64,000 nucleotides of DNA. Origin: CAZNKU01 sp045545235. Lineage in GTDB: Bacteria; Bacillota; Clostridia; Monoglobales; Firm-18. Of this stretch, positions 16,854-25,663 are shown in pieces (the stretch's first letter is position 1; every line of letters starts with the position of its first letter). Made by a program: the position numbers and the translations under genes. The DNA lies in assembly GCA_045545235.1 (NCBI GenBank), contig JAZQAN010000056.1, positions 66,122-130,121 of the forward strand, read 5' to 3'. The notes beneath the pieces were generated by a model. The model was not told the DNA's origin. It made no database searches and saw only the letters and a list, made by a program, of their open reading frames with translations.

Positions 16854-19366
16854 TGAAGGTGTTTAATTTTAAAGAAATTGCAAAAAGCGAAAGAATTGAT
16901 ATGCTTAAAGATGCGTTGTTTGCATCAAAACCCCAGATAGAATCTTCCCGTGCTGTGCTTTTGACAGAAAGCTACAAACAGACAGAAGGTATGCCTGTAA
17001 TCAAAAGACGTTCTGCGGCATTTCGTCATATTTTGGAAAATCTTCCTGTTATTATAAGATACAACGAACTTGTTGTGGGCAGTACAACTGTTAATTCAAG
17101 AAGTTGTCAGGTTTTTCCTGAATATTCATATAAGTGGCTTGAGGAAGAGTTTGAAACAATTGAAACACGTTCTGCAGATCCGTTTATTATTACTGAAAAG
17201 ACTAAAGAAGAACTTCGTGAGGTTTTTAAATACTGGGACGGAAAAACTTCAAGTGAGCTTGCAACATCATATATGACAGGTGAAACACTCGATGCTATTG
17301 AGCATAATGTTTTTACACCTGGCAACTATTTTTACAATGGTATCGGCCATGTAACCGTAGATTACGGCAAGGTTCTTAAAATTGGTTACAATGGCATAAT
17401 TGCAGAGGCAAAGGCTGCACTTAAAAAGATAGGTGTGGGTGATGCTGATGCTTGTTCTAAAATTGCATTTTTAGAGGCTGTTATTGAAAGCTGTGAGGCA
17501 GTTATAACATTTGCAAACAGATATTCCGAGCTTGCTCTTAAAGAGGCAGAGGCTTGTGCTGATTCGAAGAGAAAGCAGGAACTTTTGAAAATTGCAGAAA
17601 ACTGTAAAAAAGTACCTGCCAATGGTGCAGAGTCTTTCTATGAGGCTTGTCAGTCATTCTGGTTTGTACAGATGCTTATACAGACTGAATCCAGCGGACA
17701 TTCTATTTCACCGGGACGTTTTGACCAGTATATGTACCCATATTTCAAGAAGGATTTTGAAAGTGGTAAAATAACAAGGGAATTTGCTCAGGAGCTTATT
17801 GATTGTATATGGATTAAGCTTAACGATATGAGTAAGGTTCGTGATGCGGCATCTGCGGCAGGCTTTGCAGGTTATAGTATGTTCCAGAACCTTATTGCAG
17901 GTGGACAGACGAAAGAAGGTCTGGATGCTACAAATGAGCTTTCGTTTATGTGTATTCAGGCTACAATGCATGTACTTTTGCCACAACCTTCATTTTCTGT
18001 ACGAGTTTGGAATGGTTCACCTCACGAATTTTTGCTTAAAGCTGCAGAGCTTACAAGAACAGGCGTAGGTTTGCCTGCATATTACAATGACGAGGTTATA
18101 ATTCCTGCACTTGTTCAGCGTGGTTTAACCCTTCAGGATGCACGTGACTACAATATTATAGGTTGTGTAGAGCCACAAAAGTCGGGTAAAACAGACGGTT
18201 GGCACGATGCTGCATTCTTTAATATGTGCAGACCTTTGGAACTTGTATTTTCAAATGGTGTTGACAAGGGCAAACAGATTGGTCCTAAAACAGGCGATGT
18301 TACAAAGATGACAAGCTTTGATGAATTCTACGGCGCATACAAAACACAGATGGAATATATGATAGAGCTTATGGTAAATGCAGATAATGCAATAGATATT
18401 GCACACGCACAGCGTTGTCCGCTACCTTACCTTTCAAGTATGATTGAAGATTGTATCGGCAGAGGTAAGAGTGTTCAGGAGGGCGGTGCAATATACAACT
18501 TTACAGGACCTCAGGGCTTTGGTATTGCCAATATGGCAGATGGCTTATGGGCGGTTAAAAAGCTTGTGTTTGATGATAAAAAAGTTACAATGGAGTATAT
18601 GAAAAAGGCACTTGAAAATAACTTTGGAAAAGGTACAAACGATGCTGAAGCTATTACAAATGCCGTTGCAAAGGAACTTGTAAAAAGCGGAGTAGAAGTT
18701 AACGAAGATATTATAAAGGAAATTTATAAGACTGCAAAAGAAAATTCCGCAGGCGGTGAGGACTACTCAAAGCTTCTTGCTATGATAGACGAGCTTCCTA
18801 AATTCGGTAATGACAATGATGAAATAGATATGTTTGCACGTGATGTGGCGTATTCATACACACGTCCTGTTGAAAAATATAAAAATCCACGTGGCGGTAC
18901 ATATCAGGCAGGGCTTTACCCGGTATCGGCAAATGTGCCTTTGGGTGCACAGACAGGTGCTACACCTGACGGACGTTTTGCGTACACTCCTGTTGCAGAT
19001 GGTGTTTCACCAAGTGCAGGTAAGGATGTAAATGGTCCTACAGCTTCTGCAAACTCTGTTGCAAAGCTTGACCACTTTATTGCGTCAAACGGTACTTTGT
19101 TCAATATGAAGTTCCATCCATCTGCACTAAAAGGCAGAGAAGGACTTGAAAACTTTGTTTCACTTATACGCGGTTACTTTGACAGAAAGGGAAGCCACGT
19201 TCAGTTTAACGTAGTAAGCCGTGAAACTTTGCTTGACGCACAGGCTCACCCTGAAAATTACAAGAGTCTTGTTGTTCGTGTTGCAGGCTACAGTGCTTTG
19301 TTTACTACACTTTCACGTTCACTTCAGGACGATATTATCAGCAGAACAGAACAATCAACATTCTAA
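16853..19366 (+). CDS. Glycyl radical diol dehydratase (B12-independent propanediol/glycerol dehydratase type)
   Basis: 837-residue glycyl radical enzyme. The active-site loop GCVEP places the thiyl-radical Cys at residue 438 and the catalytic Glu at 440. The C-terminal radical loop RVAGYSALF puts the radical Gly at residue 812. GCVEP rather than PFL's CCVSP points to the dehydratase group that includes glycerol, propanediol and choline enzymes. With the aldolase, rhamnosidases and shell genes nearby, dehydration of (S)-1,2-propanediol to propanal is the most likely reaction. The protein begins directly with the PFL domain and has no obvious N-terminal encapsulation peptide. Substrate is inferred from context. 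Confidence 0.9.
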   Translation: MKVFNFKEIAKSERIDMLKDALFASKPQIESSRAVLLTESYKQTEGMPVIKRRSAAFRHILENLPVIIRYNELVVGSTTVNSRSCQVFPEYSYKWLEEEFETIETRSADPFIITEKTKEELREVFKYWDGKTSSELATSYMTGETLDAIEHNVFTPGNYFYNGIGHVTVDYGKVLKIGYNGIIAEAKAALKKIGVGDADACSKIAFLEAVIESCEAVITFANRYSELALKEAEACADSKRKQELLKIAENCKKVPANGAESFYEACQSFWFVQMLIQTESSGHSISPGRFDQYMYPYFKKDFESGKITREFAQELIDCIWIKLNDMSKVRDAASAAGFAGYSMFQNLIAGGQTKEGLDATNELSFMCIQATMHVLLPQPSFSVRVWNGSPHEFLLKAAELTRTGVGLPAYYNDEVIIPALVQRGLTLQDARDYNIIGCVEPQKSGKTDGWHDAAFFNMCRPLELVFSNGVDKGKQIGPKTGDVTKMTSFDEFYGAYKTQMEYMIELMVNADNAIDIAHAQRCPLPYLSSMIEDCIGRGKSVQEGGAIYNFTGPQGFGIANMADGLWAVKKLVFDDKKVTMEYMKKALENNFGKGTNDAEAITNAVAKELVKSGVEVNEDIIKEIYKTAKENSAGGEDYSKLLAMIDELPKFGNDNDEIDMFARDVAYSYTRPVEKYKNPRGGTYQAGLYPVSANVPLGAQTGATPDGRFAYTPVADGVSPSAGKDVNGPTASANSVAKLDHFIASNGTLFNMKFHPSALKGREGLENFVSLIRGYFDRKGSHVQFNVVSRETLLDAQAHPENYKSLVVRVAGYSALFTTLSRSLQDDIISRTEQSTF

Positions 19367-19371
19367 AAAGA

Positions 19372-19468
19372 ATTCCAAGGGATAGGAAAAAAAGAGTTGG
19401 AATGGACAAACTGAACCGAAGGGTTACCCGAAGCTGTATGTTTATACAGCGAGTGGTGAAGTTTGTTC
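19372..19468 (+). ncRNA. Predicted structured RNA between the glycyl radical enzyme and its activase
   Basis: The 260-base gap 19367-19626 has no gene but holds compact inverted repeats. Helix A is ATTCCAA (19372-19378) with TTGGAAT (19397-19403). Helix B is GGACAAACT (19404-19412) with AGTTTGTTC (19460-19468). Inside B are AACC/GGTT (19414-19425), ACC (19426-19428) with GGT (19455-19457), and GCTGTAT/ATACAGC (19433-19450, loop GTTT). Between the last two stems CGAA faces GAGT, resembling a GA-rich bulged-G or kink-turn module. I could not match it to a known riboswitch. It may control the activase gene or be an mRNA-processing element. A further 7-bp hairpin lies at 19490-19513. Confidence 0.55.
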
Positions 19469-19626
19469 ATAGCAAAAAGAAAATAAAAAAGAAAAGGCTG
19501 AAAGGCTTTTCTACCACAATAAATTCTCAGTTAATGTAGTTGACAGAACACCTTGCATAGAAATTATTAAATAATTATCTTTTTGCGTTCCGGACTTTTT
19601 TTACATCCCTTTAACAAGAGGTTAAT

Positions 19627-20412
19627 ATGGATTATTTGGATACAAGAGGCAGAATTTTTGATATTCAGAAATTTTCTGTTCACGACGGTCCGGGAATACG
19701 TACCATTGTGTTTTTAAAGGGTTGCCTTTTCAGATGTAGGTGGTGTTGTAATCCTGAATCGCAATCTTTTGAAATTCAACAAATGAATATGGCAGGCAAG
19801 CCCAAAACCGTAGGCAGGGATGTGACGGTTCGTGAAATTATGGACGAAGTTGCAAAGGATATGAATTACTACCGACGTTCAGGTGGAGGACTTACCCTTT
19901 CAGGCGGTGAAAGCTTGCTTCAGCCTGAATTTGCAAAGGCTCTTTTTATGGCGGCACACGACTATGGTATAAACACCGCTATTGAAAGTACCGGGGCAGT
20001 TAAGTTTGAAATAATTGAGGATATTCTTCCTCATATAGATTATTTCTTAATGGATATAAAGCATATGAACAGTAAAAAGCACGAGGAATTTATAGGCAAG
20101 CCAAATGACATTGTTTTGGAAAATGCAGTAAAGATTGCCAAAAAGGCAAACTACCTTGCAGTTCGTGTTCCTGTAATTCCTACATTTAATGATACTGTTG
20201 AGGAAATAGGGGAAATTGCAAAATTTGCAAGCACTCTTAAAAATGTTAAAAAGATGCACATTCTTCCTTATCACAGACTTGGGCTTGATAAGTATGAGGG
20301 TATAGGAAGAGATTATACATTAAAAGACATTCTTCCGCCTGATGACGGTAAAATGGCAGAGCTTAAACGCGGGGCGGAAAAATATGGGATAGAATGTCAG
20401 ATTGGAGGTTAA
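19627..20412 (+). CDS. Glycyl radical enzyme activase (radical SAM)
   Basis: 261-residue activase that installs the glycyl radical on the enzyme encoded just upstream. The 4Fe-4S motif is C33-LFR-C37-RW-C40, after the family start FSVHDGPGIRTIVFLKGC. Downstream are LSGGESLLQ (SAM-binding GGE) and DIKHMN. It lacks the ~60-residue ferredoxin-like insert with two extra clusters found in most dehydratase activases, and is closer to the short PflA form. AAGAGG precedes the ATG. Its stop lies just before the EutS-like gene. Confidence 0.93.
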   Translation: MDYLDTRGRIFDIQKFSVHDGPGIRTIVFLKGCLFRCRWCCNPESQSFEIQQMNMAGKPKTVGRDVTVREIMDEVAKDMNYYRRSGGGLTLSGGESLLQPEFAKALFMAAHDYGINTAIESTGAVKFEIIEDILPHIDYFLMDIKHMNSKKHEEFIGKPNDIVLENAVKIAKKANYLAVRVPVIPTFNDTVEEIGEIAKFASTLKNVKKMHILPYHRLGLDKYEGIGRDYTLKDILPPDDGKMAELKRGAEKYGIECQIGG

Positions 20413-20417
20413 AGCCA

Positions 20418-20780
20418 ATGAATGAGTATAATGAAAAAGCAAGAATAATTCAGGAACTTGTGCCGGGTAAGCAGATAAGTATTGCTCATATAATAGCAAA
20501 CCCCGACAAAATACTTTATAAAAAACTTGGACTTGACCCTGCTGTGGATTACAATAAATCTGCAATTGGTATTGTTACAATTTCACCTGCGGAAACCGCT
20601 ATTATAATTGCCGATGTAGCAATTAAAAGCTCCGGTGCGGAAATTGGTTTTGTAGACCGTTTTTCGGGTACGCTTATTGTAACAGGTACTGTTTCACAGG
20701 TTCAGGAGGCGTTGGAGTCTCTTTGCAATTACTGCAAAACTGTTCTTGGCTTTACTGTTTGTGATGTGACAAAAACATGA
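20418..20780 (+). CDS. EutS/PduU-type circularly permuted BMC shell protein
   Basis: 120-residue hexameric BMC-H variant. The N-terminal strand (residues ~8-25, RIIQELVPGKQISIAHIIANP) precedes the permuted BMC fold (IGIVTISPAETAIIIADVA), as in EutS and PduU whose hexamers carry a beta-barrel over the pore. The ATG at 20418 has GGAGG eight bases upstream. It overlaps the EutP-like gene by four bases. Its position with the activase marks the upstream operon as part of the same organelle as the core at 25.7-34.9 kb. Confidence 0.9.
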   Translation: MNEYNEKARIIQELVPGKQISIAHIIANPDKILYKKLGLDPAVDYNKSAIGIVTISPAETAIIIADVAIKSSGAEIGFVDRFSGTLIVTGTVSQVQEALESLCNYCKTVLGFTVCDVTKT

Positions 20781-21199
20781 AAAAAATAATTTTTATGGGA
20801 AAAGTGGGTTGTGGAAAAACCACATTGACCCAGAAACTAAAAAATCTTCCGATGGATTATTTGAAAACTCAGTACATTAATTACCACGATGTTATTATAG
20901 ATACCCCGGGTGAGTATGCTCAGGTAAAAGGATTAGGTGCCGCTTTGGCACTTTATTCTTATGAGGCTGATGTAGTGGGGCTTTTGATTTCCGCAACTGA
21001 TGATTATTCGTTGTTTCCGCCAAATGTTACTTGTCTTGTAAACCGTGAGGTTATAGGTATTGTGACCCAGATTGACCGTCCCGATGCAAGACCCGACAGA
21101 GCAGAGGCGTGGCTTAGAAACAGCGGATGTAAGACGGTTTTTCATATAAGCTCCAAAAAGGATACCGGTATAAAAGAATTGTTGGAATATCTGGAGTAA
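20777..21199 (+). CDS. eutP: EutP/PduV-type microcompartment GTPase
   Basis: 140-residue small P-loop protein with GKVGCGKTTL (Walker A), DTPGEYA (switch II region) and VTQIDRPDA (NKxD-like base recognition with variation). EutP/PduV proteins are associated with BMC shells; PduV binds the shell exterior, and EutP has been reported as an acetate kinase in some species. It overlaps the preceding gene (ATGA), so the two are translated together. Confidence 0.9.
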   Translation: MKKIIFMGKVGCGKTTLTQKLKNLPMDYLKTQYINYHDVIIDTPGEYAQVKGLGAALALYSYEADVVGLLISATDDYSLFPPNVTCLVNREVIGIVTQIDRPDARPDRAEAWLRNSGCKTVFHISSKKDTGIKELLEYLE

Positions 21200-21203
21200 A
21201 ATT

Positions 21204-22022
21204 ATGATTGGTTATTGTAATGATTTGCATGTGCATACTAATTTGTCTGTGTGTGCTCCACGTTATAGCTATGCTGAAAATTATATACCATACTGCAAGC
21301 AGGAAAATGTAAAGGTTATAGGTTTTACTGACCATGTATATATAAAAGAAAGAATGCAGGCAGAGCATCCTGAATTTAAGGGTACTCCCGGTGAATATCC
21401 TGCACTTTTGCGTGAAGAGGTAGAGGAGTTAAGAGAACAGAATAAGGATTTGAAAATTCTTCTGGGCTGTGAGGCAGAGGTTATATATGGCAGGGATTTT
21501 GACGTTACCTTTGAAGAGTCAAAAAATTATGACTACGTTGCACTTGCACCAAGCCACATTCTTAATTTGGGTAATTTATACAGTGGTATGGATTTTTCAA
21601 CCCCTGAAAAATTAAGGGCTTTTATGCTTGAAAGGTTTAAAATTGCGTGCAAAATAAAGCTTGCGGTTCCCACCGTTATTTGTCATCCTCTTTATCCCAT
21701 ACTTTCGGAATTTGAACAGCAGGTTGTAGATGGGATTACAGATTCTGAGCTTGGAGAGTGCTTTGACCTTGCAAGGGAAAATGACAAGGCTATAGAAATT
21801 CATGCCTGCCTTTATCGTAAGGGAACGGTGCGGAATGCTGACGGACTTTCCCCAAGCTATCTTCGTATTTTGGAAGTTGCAAAAGAATGCGGATGTAAAT
21901 TTTATATGGGCTCGGATGCACATCAGTTAAGGGATTTTGTGGGTGCTCACGAAAAGCTTGCAAAGGCATGTGAATATCTTGGTGTTACCGAATATGATTT
22001 ATGGGAATTGGGGAGAGTATAA
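21204..22022 (+). CDS. PHP-domain phosphoesterase
   Basis: 272-residue protein with the metal motifs of the PHP superfamily: DLHVHTNLS at the N-terminus, TDHVY, GCEAEVIYG, ICHP and GSDAH. It resembles histidinol-phosphatase-like stand-alone PHP proteins. No histidine genes are nearby, and it sits in the sugar-use operon, so a sugar-phosphate or related substrate is more likely than histidinol phosphate. It begins five bases after the EutP-like stop and ends one base before the GH78 gene. Confidence 0.82.
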   Translation: MIGYCNDLHVHTNLSVCAPRYSYAENYIPYCKQENVKVIGFTDHVYIKERMQAEHPEFKGTPGEYPALLREEVEELREQNKDLKILLGCEAEVIYGRDFDVTFEESKNYDYVALAPSHILNLGNLYSGMDFSTPEKLRAFMLERFKIACKIKLAVPTVICHPLYPILSEFEQQVVDGITDSELGECFDLARENDKAIEIHACLYRKGTVRNADGLSPSYLRILEVAKECGCKFYMGSDAHQLRDFVGAHEKLAKACEYLGVTEYDLWELGRV

Positions 22023-24194
22023 ATGGTGTTTTGCCATAATAATTTTATAAAAACGAATAGAGAATTTCACTTTGAATATACAGGGAACAATATCGCCCCT
22101 ATGTTTAGAAAAAAGTTTAAACTAACCGAAACTGAGAACGCAAAGCTGTATGTATGCGGTCTTGGTTACGGTTATTATTATATAAACGGAAAAAAGGTGA
22201 CTGAGGATTTGTTTATTGCACCCGTCAGCGATTATAATAAAACACTTTGGTACAATGTTTATGATGTCAGTGAATTTCTGCATGAGGGTGAAAATGTAAT
22301 ATCTGTAATTTTGGGCAACGGATGGTACAACGAAGAGGTCAGGACTACCTGGGGGCAGGAAACTGCTCCGTGGCGTGATAATCCGAAGTTTGTGCTTGCA
22401 CTTGAGGTTGACGGAGCGGTTGTTTTAAAAAGTGATGAAAGCTGGAAATGCAAGGCAGATAGTGCCATTTGGTTTAACGGACTTCGAAGTGGTGAATATT
22501 TTGATGCAAGAAAATATGAGGATAACTGGAGTGAGTTTGATTACGACGATAGTTGTTGGAGTAATGCTGTAAAAGATGAAAATCCGCCAAAAGGTGTGTT
22601 TCGTGAATGCCTGTGCCAACCTATAAGGGAAACACAGATTTTTGAAACAAAAAATATCACTAAAATTGATGATGAAACATATGTTTTTGATATTGGTCAG
22701 AATATATCGGGCTATGTTAGATTAACTGTTACAGGTAACTGTGGTGATGAGTTTATAATAAAATATGACGAGGAATTGGATGATGAACTTAACCTCCGTA
22801 ACAAAATGGATGAATTTTATTTTGAAGGTGAATTTCATACCGACAAATTTATATGTTCGGGCAAAAAGATGACATGGTCACCGAAATTTACATATCACGG
22901 CTTTCGCTACATTACAATCAGCGGTATCAAAAATATTGAAGATGTTAAGGTTCAGGGAGTATTTGTTCATCAGGATATAGAGAGAAAAACTACTTTTGAA
23001 TGTTCTGATGAGCTTTTAAACAAAATGTTTGAAGCGGGGGTTATATCCTGCTGGTCAAATATGTTTTATATGCTTACCGACTGTCCTACAAGGGAAAAGT
23101 ACGGTTGGATGAACGACGCACAGTCTTCATGTGAGCAGATGCTTACAAACTTTAAAATAGATAAATTACTTATAAAATGGTTGCAGGATATTTACGATGC
23201 AATGCGTGAAGACGGAAAGCTTCCAGGCATAGTCCCTACAGGCGGTTGGGGTTATGACTGGGGTAATGGCCCCGTTTCCGACGGTAATTTGTTTGAAATA
23301 CCCTTAAGGGTTTATATGCACACAGGTGAATCAAAATACCTTGTAGATTCACTTGAATATTTTGACAGATACTTTGAAATGCTTGATCAAAACCGTGATG
23401 AAAAGGGATTTGTGAATTTCGGTCTTGACGACTGGACATATCCCGGAGATGTAAAGCATACAACGGCAGGTTTTATAAATGCAGTTTTAGAATATGAATT
23501 TTTGGGTATTGCAGAGCTTGCGGCAAAGCTTAAGGGTGTTGACGTTTCAAAGTATAAACACCGTGCAGATAATTTGCGCAAACTTATAACCGAAACATTT
23601 ATAACTGCAGACGGATGTTGTACAATAGAAGAACAGTCAGCTGTAGCAATGCTTATATATTACGGCTTGTATGAGGATTTGAACCCTCTTGGAAATCAAC
23701 TTGCCAAACTTGTTGATGTTGAAAACAATCACCACAAATGCGGAATGGTTGGTATGAGAAGATTACTTCTTGCGCTTAACAAATGCGGTCTTTGGGATCT
23801 TGCATACAAGGTGCTTACCGCAGAGGGTTATCCAGGCTATAAAGTTTGGTTTGATCAGGGTGCAACAACTCTTTGGGAAATATGGGACGAAAAGCATCTT
23901 GAATCCAAAAATCACCACATGTATTCAGACTTTATGTCCTGGATAATAAAAACCCTTGTAGGTATACAGCTTGACTTTGAAAGCTTGGGCGAAAAGAAAT
24001 TTGTGTTTGAACCGAAATTTATAGAAGGAATAGATTTTGTAAAGGGCTCTTACACCACAGAATACGGTGATGTAACCGTTAAATGGAAAAGAGAAAATGA
24101 TAAAGTATTTGTCACGGTAAACAAGCCTGAAAATTTAGTGCTTAAATATAATGGTGTTTGTTTGAATGACGGAATTAACAATTTTGAAATATAA
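22023..24194 (+). CDS. Glycoside hydrolase family 78 alpha-L-rhamnosidase
   Basis: 723 residues without a signal peptide, hence cytoplasmic. The order is typical of GH78: an N-terminal beta-sandwich (LYVCGLGYGYYYINGKKV), a carbohydrate-binding sandwich with FDIGQNISGYVRL, an (alpha/alpha)6 barrel with DCPTREKYGWMNDAQ (the acidic catalytic region, equivalent to the canonical DCPxRDExxGWxGD), and the C-terminal sandwich after residue ~640. It would release L-rhamnose from imported oligosaccharides such as rhamnogalacturonan fragments or glycosides. This anchors the operon to rhamnose. Confidence 0.92.
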   Translation: MVFCHNNFIKTNREFHFEYTGNNIAPMFRKKFKLTETENAKLYVCGLGYGYYYINGKKVTEDLFIAPVSDYNKTLWYNVYDVSEFLHEGENVISVILGNGWYNEEVRTTWGQETAPWRDNPKFVLALEVDGAVVLKSDESWKCKADSAIWFNGLRSGEYFDARKYEDNWSEFDYDDSCWSNAVKDENPPKGVFRECLCQPIRETQIFETKNITKIDDETYVFDIGQNISGYVRLTVTGNCGDEFIIKYDEELDDELNLRNKMDEFYFEGEFHTDKFICSGKKMTWSPKFTYHGFRYITISGIKNIEDVKVQGVFVHQDIERKTTFECSDELLNKMFEAGVISCWSNMFYMLTDCPTREKYGWMNDAQSSCEQMLTNFKIDKLLIKWLQDIYDAMREDGKLPGIVPTGGWGYDWGNGPVSDGNLFEIPLRVYMHTGESKYLVDSLEYFDRYFEMLDQNRDEKGFVNFGLDDWTYPGDVKHTTAGFINAVLEYEFLGIAELAAKLKGVDVSKYKHRADNLRKLITETFITADGCCTIEEQSAVAMLIYYGLYEDLNPLGNQLAKLVDVENNHHKCGMVGMRRLLLALNKCGLWDLAYKVLTAEGYPGYKVWFDQGATTLWEIWDEKHLESKNHHMYSDFMSWIIKTLVGIQLDFESLGEKKFVFEPKFIEGIDFVKGSYTTEYGDVTVKWKRENDKVFVTVNKPENLVLKYNGVCLNDGINNFEI

Positions 24195-24208
24195 CGGGAG
24201 GAATAAAG

Positions 24209-24784
24209 ATGAAATCAGTTAAAAATAAACAGTTGGTAGTAGGTGCAGACTTTGCGGGATATCCACTTAAAGAGGCAGTATGTGAATACCTTCGTAAAAA
24301 AGGTTGGGAAATTACAGATATGGGCGTAAAGACAGATTCTGACCCTGACGATACAGACCTTATGTTCCACAGAGTTGGACTTCGCGTTGGCGCAATGATT
24401 TCAGAAGGTGAATTTGACAGAGCATTACTTTTCTGTGGAACAGGTATGGGTATACACATTGCCGCAAGCAAATGTCCCGGTGTTCATGCAGGTGTAGTTG
24501 AAAGTGTTCCTGCGGCACTTCGTGCAATTACAGGCAACGGAGTAAATGTTCTTGCTATGGGTGCTTTTTATGTTGCACCGCAAATGGGCTGTGAAATTGC
24601 AGACGCTTATCTTAACGCAGACCTTGGTACAGGATATGAATGGTGGAAGAACTTTTACGAATTCCACAAGCTTGCAATTGATGAGCTTGATGCCTTTGAT
24701 TATGAAGAATATAAGAAAAATGGCTTTAAGGTAAACAAGCTTGGCGACTATCCACTTGAGCTTGAAACAAAGCCGGAGGAATAG
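24209..24784 (+). CDS. RpiB/LacA/LacB family sugar-phosphate isomerase
   Basis: 191 residues, longer than the ~150 of RpiB through a C-terminal extension of about 45 residues. The family motifs are VGADFAGYPLKEAV near the start and LLFCGTGMGIHIAASKCPGVHAG, containing the catalytic Cys and phosphate loop. The family interconverts aldose and ketose phosphates or free sugars. The substrate here is unknown; rhamnose isomerisation or a pentose phosphate are both possible from context. Confidence 0.85.
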   Translation: MKSVKNKQLVVGADFAGYPLKEAVCEYLRKKGWEITDMGVKTDSDPDDTDLMFHRVGLRVGAMISEGEFDRALLFCGTGMGIHIAASKCPGVHAGVVESVPAALRAITGNGVNVLAMGAFYVAPQMGCEIADAYLNADLGTGYEWWKNFYEFHKLAIDELDAFDYEEYKKNGFKVNKLGDYPLELETKPEE

Positions 24785-24785
24785 T

Positions 24786-25508
24786 ATGAAGGTTTCTGAA
24801 AAAATCCTCCTTGACCGTAAAGGTCTTGAAACATACGGACCTGTAAATATTGTTATACTTGGTGACAGCGTTTCTCACGGAGCTATGTGTGGTTATATAG
24901 ACCACGAAAACGTGTATTGGAACAGACTGCGTAAAATGCTCAACGATTACCGTGATTATATGCCTGTTAATATGATAAATTCTTCAATAGGAGGAACCTG
25001 TGCCAAAGATGCAGTAAAACGGCTTGATAACGGAGTGTTTAATCACAATCCTGATCTTGTTATAATATGCTTTGGGCTGAATGACGTTAATGGTGAAATT
25101 TCGGTGTATCTTGATTCACTGAAAGAAATTTTTACAAGGTGCAATGAAAAGGGAGTTGACGCAATTTTTATGACTCCGAATATGCTTAATACGTATGTGG
25201 CAGATGATACTCCGGAGCAATACAAAGAATATGCCAACAAAACCAAAGAATTTCAAAACGAAGGCAAGATGGATGAATATATATATTCTGCAGTAAAACT
25301 TGCGGAAAGTATGGGTATTTCGGTTTGTGACTGCTATTCTGAATGGAAAAAGCTTGCACAATCTCAAGATACAACGATGCTTTTGTGCAATCGCATAAAC
25401 CATCCTGCACCTGAAATGCATCAGTTGTTTGCAGATGAACTTTTTGCGATAATAATAGGAAAAACAGGTGTTTTAACCTATGCTGAAAGTACAATGTTTA
25501 ACGGTTGA
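24786..25508 (+). CDS. SGNH/GDSL hydrolase
   Basis: 240-residue esterase-like protein with the block I nucleophile motif GDSVSHG, block II glycine INSSIGG, block III GLND and C-terminal NHPAPEMH (His). The ATG at 24786 has GGAGGA six bases upstream. There is no signal peptide. As the last gene of the glycyl-radical/rhamnosidase operon it may remove acetyl groups from imported pectic oligosaccharides; this is inferred. Confidence 0.87.
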   Translation: MKVSEKILLDRKGLETYGPVNIVILGDSVSHGAMCGYIDHENVYWNRLRKMLNDYRDYMPVNMINSSIGGTCAKDAVKRLDNGVFNHNPDLVIICFGLNDVNGEISVYLDSLKEIFTRCNEKGVDAIFMTPNMLNTYVADDTPEQYKEYANKTKEFQNEGKMDEYIYSAVKLAESMGISVCDCYSEWKKLAQSQDTTMLLCNRINHPAPEMHQLFADELFAIIIGKTGVLTYAESTMFNG

Positions 25509-25550
25509 AACAACTGGCGATTTTTGAAAATCTGTGTTTTTGAGATAAAA

Positions 25551-25613
25551 AACAGAAAAAACCACAAAAAAACAGAAAAAACTATTGACTTCAAAGATTT
25601 ACTGTGATACAAT
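25551..25613 (+). promoter_or_regulatory. Promoter of the BMC core operon with 20-bp direct repeats
   Basis: TTGACT (25585-25590), 17-base spacer, TACAAT (25608-25613), identical hexamers to the promoter at 16071-16099. Two copies of AACAGAAAAAA start at 25551 and 25571, exactly 20 bases apart (two helical turns), adjoining the -35. This suggests an operator bound on one DNA face, or an A-tract UP element. Confidence 0.72.
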
Positions 25614-25663
25614 TATAGTAACGAAGTATGGTTAAAAAGAAATAATATAAAGGAGATAAAACA

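Noticed and set aside
19367..19626. ZTP (pfl), cobalamin or lysine riboswitch in the glycyl-radical operon gap
   Set aside because: I looked for the conserved blocks of these classes and did not find them. AAGGCTGAAAG at 19494-19504 resembles a lysine-riboswitch block but stands alone.
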